Source: Betaproteobacteria bacterium Ga0077523 (GTDB taxonomy: Bacteria; Pseudomonadota; Gammaproteobacteria; Burkholderiales; Ga0077523). Taken from it: a stretch of 47,804 bases of DNA. Each line of letters starts with the position of its first letter. Positions within the stretch are counted from its first letter, which is position 1. Positions 1 to 9,895 of this stretch are shown here, in pieces. A program made the translations under genes and the position numbers. Under the pieces are notes generated by a model. That model was not told the DNA's origin and did no database searches. It worked only from the letters and a program-made list of their open reading frames with translations. Where the stretch lies: NCBI GenBank assembly GCA_001464695.1, contig LNDQ01000131.1, forward strand, positions 1 to 47,804. The letters are read 5' to 3'.

Positions 1-48
1 GCCCGTTGTTCTTTGCTGCTTGCCGCGGCGTTGCACCGCGCGGGTAGC

Positions 49-1419
49 TTACGCGTGATACGCGGTCTCCCCGTGCTCCGTGATGTCGAGGCCTTCGCGT
101 TCCTTGTCTTCGGTCACGCGCAGACCGATCACCATGTCGATGATCTTGTAGAGGATCAGGCTCACGACGCCGCACCAGACGACGGTGACCAGCACCGCGA
201 CGACCTGATTCCAGAGCTGGGTGCCCATGGTCACGCCTTCCGCATAGCCTACGCCGCCGAGGTCGCTCGACATGAGCACGCCGGTCAGGATGGCACCGAC
301 GATGCCGCCCACACCATGGACGCCGAACACGTCGAGCGAGTCGTCGTATCCGAAGATGCGCTTCAGGCCGGTGACCGCCCAGAAGCACACGACGCCGGCG
401 ATGAGGCCGAGGATGATGGATCCCATCGGCCCGATGAAGCCGCACGCCGGGGTGATCGCCACGAGTCCGGCGATCGCGCCGGAAGCAGCACCCAGCATCG
501 ACGGCTTGCCCTTCACCATCCACTCGATGAACATCCAGCCGAGCACGGCGGCGGCAGTCGCGACCTGGGTGTTGACCAGCACGAGCCCGGCGACGCCGTC
601 CACCGCGAGTTCCGATCCGACGTTGAAGCCGAACCAGCCCACCCACAGCAGCGAGGCACCGATCATCGTCATGGTGAGCGAGTGCGGAGGCATCGCTTCG
701 CGGCCGTAGCCGATGCGCTTGCCGAGGACGATGCAGCCGACCAATGCGGCGATACCCGCATTGATGTGCACGACCGTGCCGCCGGCGAAGTCCTTGGCGC
801 CCAGAGTCCCGAGGTAGCCGCCGCCCCAGACCATGTGGGCGATGGGTGCGTACACCAGCAGCATCCACAAGGCCATGAACCACAGCACTGCCGAGAACTT
901 GATGCGCTCGGCGAAGCCGCCGACGATCAGTGCGGGGGTGATGGATGCGAAGGTGAGCTGGAACGTCAGGAACACGTACTCCGGGATCGTGCCCTGGAGC
1001 GAGTCGGGGGTGACCCCTGACAGGAACGCCTTGCCCAAGCCCCCGAAGATCGCGTTGCCCTCACTGAAGGCGAGCGAGTAGCCGAGCACCGCCCACAATA
1101 CCGAGAGCATGGAGAAGGTCACGAAGACCTGCATCAGGATCGAGAGCATGTTCTTGGTGCGTACGAGGCCGCCGTAGAACAGCGCGAGGCCCGGGACCGC
1201 CATCATGATCACCAGCACCGTGGCGGTGATCATCCAGGCAGTGCTGCCGGTGTCCAGCTTCGGTTCTTCCGCTGCCGGTGCAGCGTCCGCTGCCGGCGCC
1301 GCAGCATCCGCAGCGGCCGCCGGGGCGGGTGCGTCCGCGGGTTTGTTGTCCTGCGCGTGCGTCAGCGTGCCGAGGCCGAAGGCCACGAGCATCGCGAGCA
1401 GCATGAAAAGTCGCTTCAT
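49..1419 (-). CDS. amtB: Ammonium transporter AmtB
   Basis: Inner-membrane ammonium channel of 456 aa. An N-terminal signal-like segment (residues 1-22, ending THA) is followed by an Ala/Pro-rich linker of about 35 residues and then the Amt/MEP/Rh core with about 11 membrane segments. Family hallmarks are visible, including the conserved GGFAERIKF stretch, the pore-region motifs VVHINAGIAALVG and DDSLDVFGVHGVGG, and a short cytoplasmic C-terminal tail that binds P-II proteins. The gene starts 18 bp downstream of glnK on the same strand, so the two are almost certainly co-transcribed and GlnK gates the channel according to nitrogen status. The long Ala/Pro linker between signal peptide and first core helix is also seen in other betaproteobacterial Amt proteins. 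Confidence 0.97.
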   Translation of the reverse strand: MKRLFMLLAMLVAFGLGTLTHAQDNKPADAPAPAAAADAAAPAADAAPAAEEPKLDTGSTAWMITATVLVIMMAVPGLALFYGGLVRTKNMLSILMQVFVTFSMLSVLWAVLGYSLAFSEGNAIFGGLGKAFLSGVTPDSLQGTIPEYVFLTFQLTFASITPALIVGGFAERIKFSAVLWFMALWMLLVYAPIAHMVWGGGYLGTLGAKDFAGGTVVHINAGIAALVGCIVLGKRIGYGREAMPPHSLTMTMIGASLLWVGWFGFNVGSELAVDGVAGLVLVNTQVATAAAVLGWMFIEWMVKGKPSMLGAASGAIAGLVAITPACGFIGPMGSIILGLIAGVVCFWAVTGLKRIFGYDDSLDVFGVHGVGGIVGAILTGVLMSSDLGGVGYAEGVTMGTQLWNQVVAVLVTVVWCGVVSLILYKIIDMVIGLRVTEDKEREGLDITEHGETAYHA

Positions 1420-1437
1420 GTTGGAGCCCCCGGAGAG

Positions 1438-2671
<1,234 letters not shown>

Positions 2672-2753
2672 GGTGCTTGTCCTTTTCAGGTGATGTTTCG
2701 TGAAAGACAAACGGGTAATCCCGCTGCAACGGAAACCGCGCGGCAGCGATTGT

Positions 2754-2799
2754 GCAAGTGACATGCCTGATTTATAAAATCTATAAATCAGATACTTGC
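2754..2799. promoter_or_regulatory. AT-rich palindrome between torF and ubiK (candidate operator)
   Basis: A perfect 10-bp inverted repeat (ctgatttata at 2767-2776 and its complement at 2782-2791, 5-nt spacer) is nested in outer arms gcaagt (2754-2759) and acttgc (2794-2799). It is conspicuously AT-rich in a G+C-rich genome. It lies 83-128 bp upstream of the torF start and about 150 bp upstream of ubiK, inside the 280-bp divergent gap. The geometry suits a dimeric regulator binding near the torF-glnK-amtB promoter. The regulator is not identified. Confidence 0.45.
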
Positions 2800-2951
2800 A
2801 ACGATTCCGCAACCCCTCCAATTCCCGGACGCACAGATGCGGTGCAGCCGGGAAGCCATCCGCACAGTTTCGGTGCAATTCTAGGGGCGGGTTGTCTTCG
2901 AGGGTGCTTTGCTACACTGGCGCGAACAAAAATTTCCTGTTGGAGACTGTC

Positions 2952-3200
2952 ATGCCCACACCGACCGGCGTATTCGACGACATCGCCCAGCGCCTGCGCA
3001 CCCTCGCAGGGCAGAGCCCGGCAGCGGACCTGGAGCGCAACTTCAAGGCGCTGCTGACCGGCACATTCGCCCGTCTCGATCTCGTGACCCGCGACGAGTT
3101 CGATGCTCAGGCGCGGGTGCTGGCGCGCACGCGCGAGCAGCTCGAAGCGCTGGAGCAACGGATCGCGGCGCTCGAAGGCGCAGACCCGTCCCGCCGCTGA
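2952..3200 (+). CDS. ubiK: UbiK / BMFP-family ubiquinone biosynthesis accessory factor
   Basis: Small protein of 82 aa. The N-terminal amphipathic part contains FDDIAQRLRTLAG, and the C-terminal half is a coiled coil with the characteristic LVTRDEFDAQARVLARTREQ and an LEQRIAALE heptad end. Family members (formerly YqiC) form trimers that associate with membranes and, in E. coli, support aerobic ubiquinone synthesis with UbiJ. I chose the ATG at 2952 because the preceding ttggaga is a plausible ribosome site and the family begins there; an in-frame ATG at 2796 would add an unrelated 52 residues. comM starts 26 bp after its stop, so the two may share a transcript. Confidence 0.9.
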   Translation: MPTPTGVFDDIAQRLRTLAGQSPAADLERNFKALLTGTFARLDLVTRDEFDAQARVLARTREQLEALEQRIAALEGADPSRR

Positions 3201-3225
3201 TCCGCAGGCCGCCGCGGCTGCCGCG

Positions 3226-4722
3226 ATGAGCCTCGCCGTCCTGCGCAGCCGCGCCCTGGCCGGCATGGATGCACAGGAAGTGCAGGTGGAAGTGCACCTT
3301 GCCAACGGCCTGCCTTCGTTCACGATCGTCGGGCTGCCCGACACCGAGGTGAAGGAAGCGAAGGACCGCGTGCGCGCCGCGATCCAGAGTTGCCGTTTCG
3401 AGTTTCCCGCGCGGCGCATCACCGTCAACCTGGCGCCGGCGGATCTGCCCAAGGAGAGCGGTCGATTCGACCTGCCCATCGCGCTCGGTATCCTCGCGGC
3501 GTCCAGGCAGATCCCGGCGGATGCCTTCGACCGCTACGAGTTCGCGGGAGAGCTCGCGCTCACCGGCGCACTGCGATCGGTACGCGGCGCATTGGCGATG
3601 ACTTTCCAGGCGCACGCAAGCGGGCGCGGCTTCATGGTTCCCGCGGAGAGTGCGTCCGAGGCAGCGCTGGTGGCAGATGCGGAAGTCTTCGGGGCTGCAA
3701 CCCTGCTCGATGTCTGTGCTCACCTCACGGGCGCGCGGCCACTCGCGAGGTGGACCGCGAGCCCACCCATGAACGAGTCCGGGTACCCCGATCTCAGCGA
3801 TGTCAAAGGGCAGACGCACGCAAAGCGCGCGCTGGAGGTCGCCGCGGCCGGGGCACACAGCGTGTTGATGGTCGGTCCTCCGGGGACCGGCAAGACGATG
3901 CTCGCGGAGCGCTTCCCCGGCGTGCTGCCGCCGATGACGGAGGCGGAGGCGCTCGCCTCTGCGGCGATCCAGTCGATCGGTAGCGGCGGCTTCGACATCG
4001 CGCGCTGGAAGCGCCGGCCCTATCGCGCACCGCATCACACGGCTTCCGCAGTGGCGCTGGTGGGTGGCGGCAGCAATCCGCGTCCCGGCGAGATCTCCAT
4101 GGCCATGCATGGCGTGCTGTTCCTCGACGAACTGCCGGAGTTCGACCGCGACGTGCTGGAGGTGCTGCGCGAGCCGCTCGAGTCCGGCCGCATCACTGTC
4201 TCGCGCGCGGCGCGGCGCGCCGAGTTTCCCGCGCAGTTCCAGCTTGTCGCGGCGATGAATCCGTGCCCGTGCGGCTATCTCGGACACGTGAACGGCAAGT
4301 GCCGTTGCACCCCCGACCAGGTGGCGCGCTACCGTGCGCGCATCTCCGGTCCGCTGCTGGATCGCATCGATATCCAGATCGAAGTGCCGGCGGTCGCCGA
4401 CGATGCGCTCGCGCAGAAACCCGCCGGAGAATCGAGCAGCGTCATTCGCAGTCGCGTGAGCGCCGCCCGCGACTTGGCACTCGCTCGTCAGGCGAAACCC
4501 AATGCGCAACTCGGCCCGGCCGAAGTTGATCTGCACTGCGTTCCCGATGCGCACGGCGAGGCCTTGCTGCGGCAGGCCATGCAGCGCCTGTCGCTCTCGG
4601 CGCGCGCTTACCATCGGATCCTGAAGCTGGCACGCACCATCGCCGACCTCGCCGGAGCGCCACACGTAGTGTCTGCACACGTCGCTGAAGCGATTCAGTA
4701 CCGGCGGCTAGATCGCGCGTGA
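3226..4722 (+). CDS. comM: ComM / YifB-family AAA+ ATPase (Mg-chelatase-like)
   Basis: AAA+ protein of 498 aa. The order is an N-terminal ChlI-like domain (about residues 20-170, with VGLPDTEVKEAKDRVRAA), an ATPase core with Walker A GPPGTGKT at 217-224 and a Walker B-like VLFLDELPEF, a Cys cluster CPCGYLGHVNGKCRC, and a C-terminal Mg-chelatase-like helical domain. In naturally competent bacteria ComM is a hexameric helicase that promotes branch migration during integration of transforming DNA; in others YifB is of unknown role. The ATG at 3226 gives the standard MSLAVLRSRALAGMDAQ start. Competence itself cannot be inferred from this gene alone. Confidence 0.94.
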   Translation: MSLAVLRSRALAGMDAQEVQVEVHLANGLPSFTIVGLPDTEVKEAKDRVRAAIQSCRFEFPARRITVNLAPADLPKESGRFDLPIALGILAASRQIPADAFDRYEFAGELALTGALRSVRGALAMTFQAHASGRGFMVPAESASEAALVADAEVFGAATLLDVCAHLTGARPLARWTASPPMNESGYPDLSDVKGQTHAKRALEVAAAGAHSVLMVGPPGTGKTMLAERFPGVLPPMTEAEALASAAIQSIGSGGFDIARWKRRPYRAPHHTASAVALVGGGSNPRPGEISMAMHGVLFLDELPEFDRDVLEVLREPLESGRITVSRAARRAEFPAQFQLVAAMNPCPCGYLGHVNGKCRCTPDQVARYRARISGPLLDRIDIQIEVPAVADDALAQKPAGESSSVIRSRVSAARDLALARQAKPNAQLGPAEVDLHCVPDAHGEALLRQAMQRLSLSARAYHRILKLARTIADLAGAPHVVSAHVAEAIQYRRLDRA

Positions 4723-4747
4723 AGCCACCTGTGCAGGAGCTGCTCGC

Positions 4748-5863
4748 GTGAGCGACCAGACGCACGCGAATCTGCTCGAGATCGGCGCGGCCGTGCGGAC
4801 CTTCCGCACTCCCGAGGGCGGTATCGTCGCGGCACTCGACGAAGTCGGACTTGCGGTCCGCGCCAACGAGTTCCTGACGCTGCTCGGTCCGTCCGGTTGC
4901 GGCAAGACCACGCTGCTGCGCGCGATCGCCGGCTTCGAGGATCTCGACCGTGGCGACATCCGGCTCGATGGCGTGTCGCTCGCCGGCGTGCCGGCCTATC
5001 GGCGCCCCTTCAACACCGTGTTCCAGAGCTACGCGCTGTTTCCGCATCTCAACGTGGCCGACAACGTAGGCTACGGTCTGGACGTGAAGCAGCTCGCGCG
5101 GCACGAACGCGATGCGCGCGTGGCCGCGGCGCTCACTCTGGTCGGACTGGAAGGTTACGGACGGCGCAAACCGAAACAGCTCTCCGGCGGGCAGCAGCAG
5201 CGGGTTGCCCTGGCGCGGGCGTTGGTGAATCGGCCGCGCCTGCTCCTGCTGGACGAGCCGCTCTCGGCGCTCGACCGCAATCTGCGCCAGGCGATGCAGA
5301 TCGAGCTGAAGAACCTCCAGCACGAAGTCGGCATCAGCTTCCTGGTCGTCACGCACGACCAGGAGGAGGCTTTGGTGATGTCCGATCGCATCGCGGTGAT
5401 GAACGGCGGGCGCATCCAGCAGGTGGGCACGCCGGGCGAGGTCTACGACACGCCGGCCAATCGCTTCGTGGCCGGGTTCATCGGCGTCAGCAACGTGTAC
5501 GCCGGAACCATCGACCGGCGCGACGGGTCGCTCTGCATCGTTCGCACCGATGGTGGTATCGAGCTGTGGGCGCGGTCCGCTGCTTTCGCTGCCGGAGCCC
5601 GCGTCGATTTCATGATCCGGCCCGAACAGATACGCGTCGATGTGGCGCGCACCGCCGCGCAGGCTCCGGGCCTGGAAGCCACCGTGGAGCGCCTCGTCTT
5701 CGTCGGCGCGGATCTGCAGGTTCACGCCCGTCTCGCCGACGGTTCGCCGGTGCAGGCGCTGGTCCGGCATCGACGCACGCCGGTCGAGGGCCTGGCACCG
5801 GGCTCGGCGGTGCGACTCGAGTACGATCCCGAGGTGGTGCACCTGATGGCCGCGCAGCCGTGA
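4748..5863 (+). CDS. potA: Polyamine-type ABC transporter ATP-binding protein (PotA)
   Basis: ATPase subunit of 371 aa that powers spermidine/putrescine-type import. Walker A GPSGCGKT is at 47-54, a Q-loop lies in NTVFQSYALFPH, the LSGGQ signature is at 145-149, and Walker B LLLLDE at 165-170 is followed by PLSALD and the H-loop VVTHDQEEA. The C-terminal ~120 residues form a TOBE domain typical of PotA/PotG proteins. The start is a GTG at 4748. Its stop overlaps the potB start (GTGA at 5860), so translation is probably coupled. Specificity for putrescine versus spermidine cannot be read from sequence alone. Confidence 0.94.
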   Translation: MSDQTHANLLEIGAAVRTFRTPEGGIVAALDEVGLAVRANEFLTLLGPSGCGKTTLLRAIAGFEDLDRGDIRLDGVSLAGVPAYRRPFNTVFQSYALFPHLNVADNVGYGLDVKQLARHERDARVAAALTLVGLEGYGRRKPKQLSGGQQQRVALARALVNRPRLLLLDEPLSALDRNLRQAMQIELKNLQHEVGISFLVVTHDQEEALVMSDRIAVMNGGRIQQVGTPGEVYDTPANRFVAGFIGVSNVYAGTIDRRDGSLCIVRTDGGIELWARSAAFAAGARVDFMIRPEQIRVDVARTAAQAPGLEATVERLVFVGADLQVHARLADGSPVQALVRHRRTPVEGLAPGSAVRLEYDPEVVHLMAAQP

Positions 5864-6762
5864 CCACGCTGGCCGGGAGCCGCCGACTGCGCCTCGCGGC
5901 CCTGCTCACCCCCGTCACGCTGCTCCTGGGTAGCTGCTTTCTCGTCCCGCTCGGGATCATGGCGCTCTACAGCTTCCTCACGCCGGGGTTGTACGGCGGC
6001 GTCGAGTGGAACTTCTATCCCTACAACTACGGGCGCGTGCTGGGCGCGCCGCTCGGCGACGTGGAGGACTTCGATCCGGTCTACATCGAGATCCTGCTGC
6101 GCTCGTTGCGTCTCGCCGGCACCGTCGTGGTGCTGACCCTTGCCGTCTGCTATCCCGCCGCATTCTGGGTGAGCCGGTTCCACGGCGAGCGCAAGAGCTT
6201 CGTCCTGTTCCTGGTGACCCTGCCGTTCTTCGCGAGTCTCATCATCCGCGTCTATGCATGGATGTTGATCCTGCGGCCCACGGGCTTCCTCAACCTCGTG
6301 CTCGAAAGCGCGGGTGTGATCGACGCACCGCTGCAGATCATCTTCACCGAAGTGTCCGTGGTGGCGGGGCTCGTCTACATCCTGCTGCCGTTCATGTTCC
6401 TGCCGATCTACGCGAGCGTCGAGAAGCTCGATCCGGCCCTGGTACAGGCGTCGGAGGATCTCGGCGCGACGCCGTGGCAGACGTTCCGCCGTGTGGTCTT
6501 GCCGCTCACCTTGCCGGGCGTCATCGGCGGGTCGCTCATCGTCTTCATTCCGGCTTTCGGGAATTTCGTCGTGCCCGCCCTGCTGGGCGGGGCGAAGGTG
6601 ATGCTGGTGGGCAACATCATCGAGCAGCAGTTCCTTGCGGCCCGCAACTGGCCCTTCGGCGCGGCGCTCGCGATGCTGATCCTCGGGACAGTGCTGGTGT
6701 TGATGCTGATCTACGTCTTGCGCATCGGGCGAGGTGGCGTCGCCGCGGGAGCGAAGGCATGA
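5860..6762 (+). CDS. potB: Polyamine-type ABC transporter permease (PotB/PotH-like)
   Basis: Inner-membrane permease of 300 aa with about six membrane segments. The cytoplasmic EAA loop that contacts the ATPase is recognisable around ASEDLGATPWQTFRRVVLPL. It is the first permease of the heterodimer and belongs to the binding-protein-dependent transport family used by PotB/PotH. The GTG start at 5860 overlaps the potA stop in a GTGA quadruplet, and its own stop overlaps the potC start in ATGA. An open frame continues upstream but lies inside potA, so the overlapping GTG is the sensible start. Confidence 0.93.
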   Translation: MTTLAGSRRLRLAALLTPVTLLLGSCFLVPLGIMALYSFLTPGLYGGVEWNFYPYNYGRVLGAPLGDVEDFDPVYIEILLRSLRLAGTVVVLTLAVCYPAAFWVSRFHGERKSFVLFLVTLPFFASLIIRVYAWMLILRPTGFLNLVLESAGVIDAPLQIIFTEVSVVAGLVYILLPFMFLPIYASVEKLDPALVQASEDLGATPWQTFRRVVLPLTLPGVIGGSLIVFIPAFGNFVVPALLGGAKVMLVGNIIEQQFLAARNWPFGAALAMLILGTVLVLMLIYVLRIGRGGVAAGAKA

Positions 6763-7580
6763 GCCGGCGCAGCGGCCGGGTGCTGGACGCCTACGGCGCC
6801 GCCTTCCTGCTGCTGCTCTACGCGCCGATCGCGCTGATCCTGGTCTACTCGTTCAACTCGAACGTGGTGAACATGATGGCGTGGGAAGGCTTCACGCTGG
6901 ACTGGTACCGCTCCATCTTCGGCCTCACCACCCGCCTTTCCGAATCGCAGATCTACGTGCATTCCACCGAAGCGCTGCTGGCCGCGGTGCGCCACAGTGC
7001 GATCGTGGCGCTGTGCGCCTCGATGCTCTCCACCGCCATCGGTACCGCTACCGCCCTGGGCTTGGCACGGCACGACTTCCGCCTGAAGCGCGTGTATCAG
7101 GGCCTGCTGGTGCTGCCGATGGTGATGCCCGACATCGTGCTCGGCATCGCGCTCCTGATCTTCTTCGTGGGCGCCGGCTTCAAGCTCGGGCTCACGACCA
7201 TCGTGGTCGGCCACTGCGTCTTCCTGTCGAGCTACGTCTTCGTGATCGTGAGTGCACGCCTGGCGGGCATGAACACCGAACTGGAGGAGGCTTCTGCGGA
7301 TCTGGGAGCGGGGCCTTGGACCACGTTCCGGCGCGTGACCCTGCCGCAGATCATGCCCGGCGTCGTGGGCGGTGCGCTGCTCGCCTTCATCATCTCGCTC
7401 GATGATCTGGTGATCACCTATTTCATCGCCGGCGTCGACTCCACCACGCTGCCGCTGTTCATCTACGGCATGCTGCGCCGGGGCATCAAGCCCGAGATCA
7501 ATGCCATTGCCATCCTGCTGCTGGTGTTCTCGTTCGTCGTGGCAGCGACGGGTCTGTGGTTGCGTTCCCGGCGGCAGTGA
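6759..7580 (+). CDS. potC: Polyamine-type ABC transporter permease (PotC/PotI-like)
   Basis: Second inner-membrane permease of 273 aa. It begins MSRRSGRVLDAYGAAFLLLL and contains YAPIALILVYSFNSN in the first membrane segment, as is typical of PotC/PotI. The EAA-type loop EEASADLGAGPWTTFRRVTLP is present, followed by SLDDLVITYFIAGVDSTTLP, a strongly conserved PotC/PotI block. The start overlaps the potB stop (ATGA at 6759). The peptidase gene begins 15 bp after its stop, so the five genes from potA to potD look like one operon. Confidence 0.93.
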   Translation: MSRRSGRVLDAYGAAFLLLLYAPIALILVYSFNSNVVNMMAWEGFTLDWYRSIFGLTTRLSESQIYVHSTEALLAAVRHSAIVALCASMLSTAIGTATALGLARHDFRLKRVYQGLLVLPMVMPDIVLGIALLIFFVGAGFKLGLTTIVVGHCVFLSSYVFVIVSARLAGMNTELEEASADLGAGPWTTFRRVTLPQIMPGVVGGALLAFIISLDDLVITYFIAGVDSTTLPLFIYGMLRRGIKPEINAIAILLLVFSFVVAATGLWLRSRRQ

Positions 7581-7594
7581 CTCAGCATTTGGTC

Positions 7595-8692
7595 ATGCCT
7601 TCGCTATCGAAGCCGCGCGCTCGCGACCTGGGACTGCCCTTCCCCGGGACGCCCGGTCGCCACAACGCGATCACCGACGTGCCCGGCATCGCCGTCGGAT
7701 TTCGCACCCTCGTGACCGACGGACCGCCGCAGGTGCGTACGGGCGTCACCGCGATCGTCCCGCGCGCGGTTGCGGCGGAGCTGACGCCGACATGGGCGGG
7801 CTACTACGCGCTGAACGGCAACGGCGAGATGACGGGCACCCACTGGATCGAGGATGCCGGTTGGTTCTGCGGACCGGTGCTCATCACCAACACCCATAGC
7901 GTCGGCATCGTTCACCACGCTGCAGTCCGTTGGATGATCCGCCGCTACCAGCGCGACTTCGACGACCTGCATCTGTGGGCCATGCCGGTCGTCGCCGAAA
8001 CCTATGACGGCGTGCTGTCCGACATCTACGGCCTGCACGTCGGCGAGGCCGACGCCCTGGCCGCGCTCGACGCGGCGTCGACCGGCCCCGTGGCCGAAGG
8101 TAACGTCGGTGGCGGTACCGGCATGATCTGCTACGAGTTCAAGGGCGGCACCGGCACGTCGTCCCGGCGCGTGGCGGTCGCGGACCGCACCGGCACCGTC
8201 GCGGCGCTGGTCCAGGCGAATCACGGACTGCGCGATTGGCTGACGATCCTCGGCGTCCCGGTGGGCCGGCATCTCACGGGCGACCGGATCTTCGAGCAGG
8301 AGCAAGGCTCCATCATCGTGATTCTCGCGACCGACCTGCCGCTGATGCCGCACCAGTTGCGCCGGCTCGCCAAGCGCGCCGCCATCGGCGTCGGGCGCGG
8401 CGGCTCGCCGGGCGGCAACAATTCCGGCGACATCTTCCTTGCCCTCGGCACCGGCAATCCGATCGAACTGCCGCAGCGCGGCGCGCCTGCGTGGACGATC
8501 GAAGCGCTCAACGACGAGCATTTCGATCCGATCTACGAGGCGGCCGTGCAATGTGTGGAGGAAGCGGTCGTGAATGCCCTGATCGCGGCCGCGGATACGC
8601 CGACCTTCCGTCCACCCGACCATGTGGTTCGGGCGATCGACCACGAAGCACTGTTGGCAGTGATGCGGCGCTACGGTCGCGCCACCGCATGA
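7595..8692 (+). CDS. P1 family (S58, DmpA-like) aminopeptidase
   Basis: Self-processing N-terminal-nucleophile peptidase of 365 aa in the DmpA/BapA family (L-aminopeptidase/D-esterase, beta-peptidyl aminopeptidase). Family motifs visible are the N-terminal PGRHNAITDVPGIAVG, the central EGNVGGGTGMICYEFKGG, and the cleavage region GGNNSGDIFLALGTGN. There, autocleavage before Ser277 would release the catalytic Ser as a new N-terminus. The ATG at 7595 gives the family start (MPSLSKPRARDLGLP); an ATG at 7556 would overlap potC. There is no signal peptide, so it is probably cytoplasmic. It is embedded between potC and potD, and its stop overlaps an ATG at 8689. A substrate linked to the imported compound is an inference. 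Confidence 0.92.
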   Translation: MPSLSKPRARDLGLPFPGTPGRHNAITDVPGIAVGFRTLVTDGPPQVRTGVTAIVPRAVAAELTPTWAGYYALNGNGEMTGTHWIEDAGWFCGPVLITNTHSVGIVHHAAVRWMIRRYQRDFDDLHLWAMPVVAETYDGVLSDIYGLHVGEADALAALDAASTGPVAEGNVGGGTGMICYEFKGGTGTSSRRVAVADRTGTVAALVQANHGLRDWLTILGVPVGRHLTGDRIFEQEQGSIIVILATDLPLMPHQLRRLAKRAAIGVGRGGSPGGNNSGDIFLALGTGNPIELPQRGAPAWTIEALNDEHFDPIYEAAVQCVEEAVVNALIAAADTPTFRPPDHVVRAIDHEALLAVMRRYGRATA

Positions 8693-8730
8693 ATCCATCC
8701 CCGCATACCCTTTTTGCCAGGAGAACCGCC

Positions 8731-9750
8731 ATGTCGATCCGAACCGCATTCGTGGTGCTTTGCTGCGCTGCCGCCACGGCCCATGCCGAAGGCAAGCTCG
8801 CGCTCTACAACTGGGGCGACTACATCAATCCCCAGATCCTCGAGAAGTTCGGCAAGGAGTACGACGTCAAGGTGAGCCTCGACACCTACGCGAGCAACGA
8901 AGAGATGCTCGCCAAGATCCAGGCCGGTGCCACCGGCTACGACGTGGTCTGGCCGTCGGTGCACATGCACGACATCTTGAGCAAGCTCGGGCTCCTGGAG
9001 AAGACCGAACCGAACAAGCTGCCCGGCTTTGCCAACATCGACAAGGCGGCACTGCGCGCCAAGTCCGATCCGAAGGGCGAGTACTGCGTGCCCTACGCCT
9101 GGGGCACGGTCGGCATTGTTTACAACAAGAAGAAGATTCCGCAACTGAAGTCGTGGAAGGACTTCTTCGACTACGCGGCGAAGAACCCGAAGAAGGTCAC
9201 CATGCTGGACGACATGCGCGAGACGCTCGGCGTCGGGTTGATCATGAATGGCAAGTCGGTCAACTCGCGCAATCCGGCCGAGATCAAGGCCGCCCAGGAC
9301 CTGATCCTGAAGCACAAGCCGAACATCGGCGCATTCACCTACGAGGTCATCCCGCTGGTGCAATCGGGCGACATGCACGCCGCCCACTATTTTGTCGGCG
9401 CCATGATGTACGTGCTGGAGAAGCCCGACACGCTGGCCTACGTGATCCCCGACGAGGGTGCCACCATGTACCAGGAGGACATCTGCGTGCTGAAATCCGC
9501 CCCGAACAAGGCCAACGCGAAGAAGTTCCAGGAGTTCATGATGCGGCCCGAAGTATCGGTCCTGAACACGATCCAGCAGAAGAACGGCACCGTGAACACC
9601 AAGGTGCCGGCGTTGCTGCCGGCGAACATTCGCGACAACGTCAACATCAATCCGCCGGCGTCGGTCCGTGCGAAGCTGCAGATCTTCGAAGACCTCGGTG
9701 CCGATCTCAAGGTCTACGACCGCGCATGGACCAAGGTGAAGACCAACTGA
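8731..9750 (+). CDS. potD: Polyamine-type ABC transporter periplasmic binding protein (PotD/PotF-like)
   Basis: Periplasmic solute-binding protein of 339 aa. The signal peptide MSIRTAFVVLCCAAATAHA is followed by the family opening EGKLALYNWGDYINPQILEKF. Further blocks typical of PotD/PotF are YDVVWPSVHMHDIL and PYAWGTVGIVYNKKKI. An AGGAG ribosome site at 8719-8723 selects the ATG at 8731; the in-frame ATG at 8689 would place 14 polar residues in front of the signal peptide. It completes the importer begun by potA-potC. The ligand is probably a di- or polyamine; another cationic or opine-like compound cannot be excluded. Confidence 0.93.
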   Translation: MSIRTAFVVLCCAAATAHAEGKLALYNWGDYINPQILEKFGKEYDVKVSLDTYASNEEMLAKIQAGATGYDVVWPSVHMHDILSKLGLLEKTEPNKLPGFANIDKAALRAKSDPKGEYCVPYAWGTVGIVYNKKKIPQLKSWKDFFDYAAKNPKKVTMLDDMRETLGVGLIMNGKSVNSRNPAEIKAAQDLILKHKPNIGAFTYEVIPLVQSGDMHAAHYFVGAMMYVLEKPDTLAYVIPDEGATMYQEDICVLKSAPNKANAKKFQEFMMRPEVSVLNTIQQKNGTVNTKVPALLPANIRDNVNINPPASVRAKLQIFEDLGADLKVYDRAWTKVKTN

Positions 9751-9782
9751 GCAGGTGCGACGCGTGAAGGGGGCTCAGCCGC

Positions 9783-9806
9783 GCTCCCCGATCGCGCATC
9801 GGGAGC
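9783..9806 (+). terminator. Stem-loop after potD (possible terminator)
   Basis: A 9-10 bp stem (9783-9792 with 9798-9806, one bulged C, loop of 5) lies 33 bp past the potD stop. There is no U tract, so it may act as a processing or stability hairpin or a Rho-assisted end rather than a classical intrinsic terminator. The rest of the gap to the next gene (9751-9895) shows nothing else I can name. Confidence 0.35.
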
Positions 9807-9895
9807 GATCGAACGCGCCCTAAAGTTGACGGCAGTATCTGCCGTTGTAGACCGGATTCCCCGCGCCTCCTGGTCCGGCAGGCAGTACTACTCCA

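Noticed and set aside
2672..2760. Sigma-54 promoter for torF-glnK-amtB
   Set aside because: The best minus-strand match lacks the GG of the -24 element and has a mismatch in the -12 element, so it is not credible.
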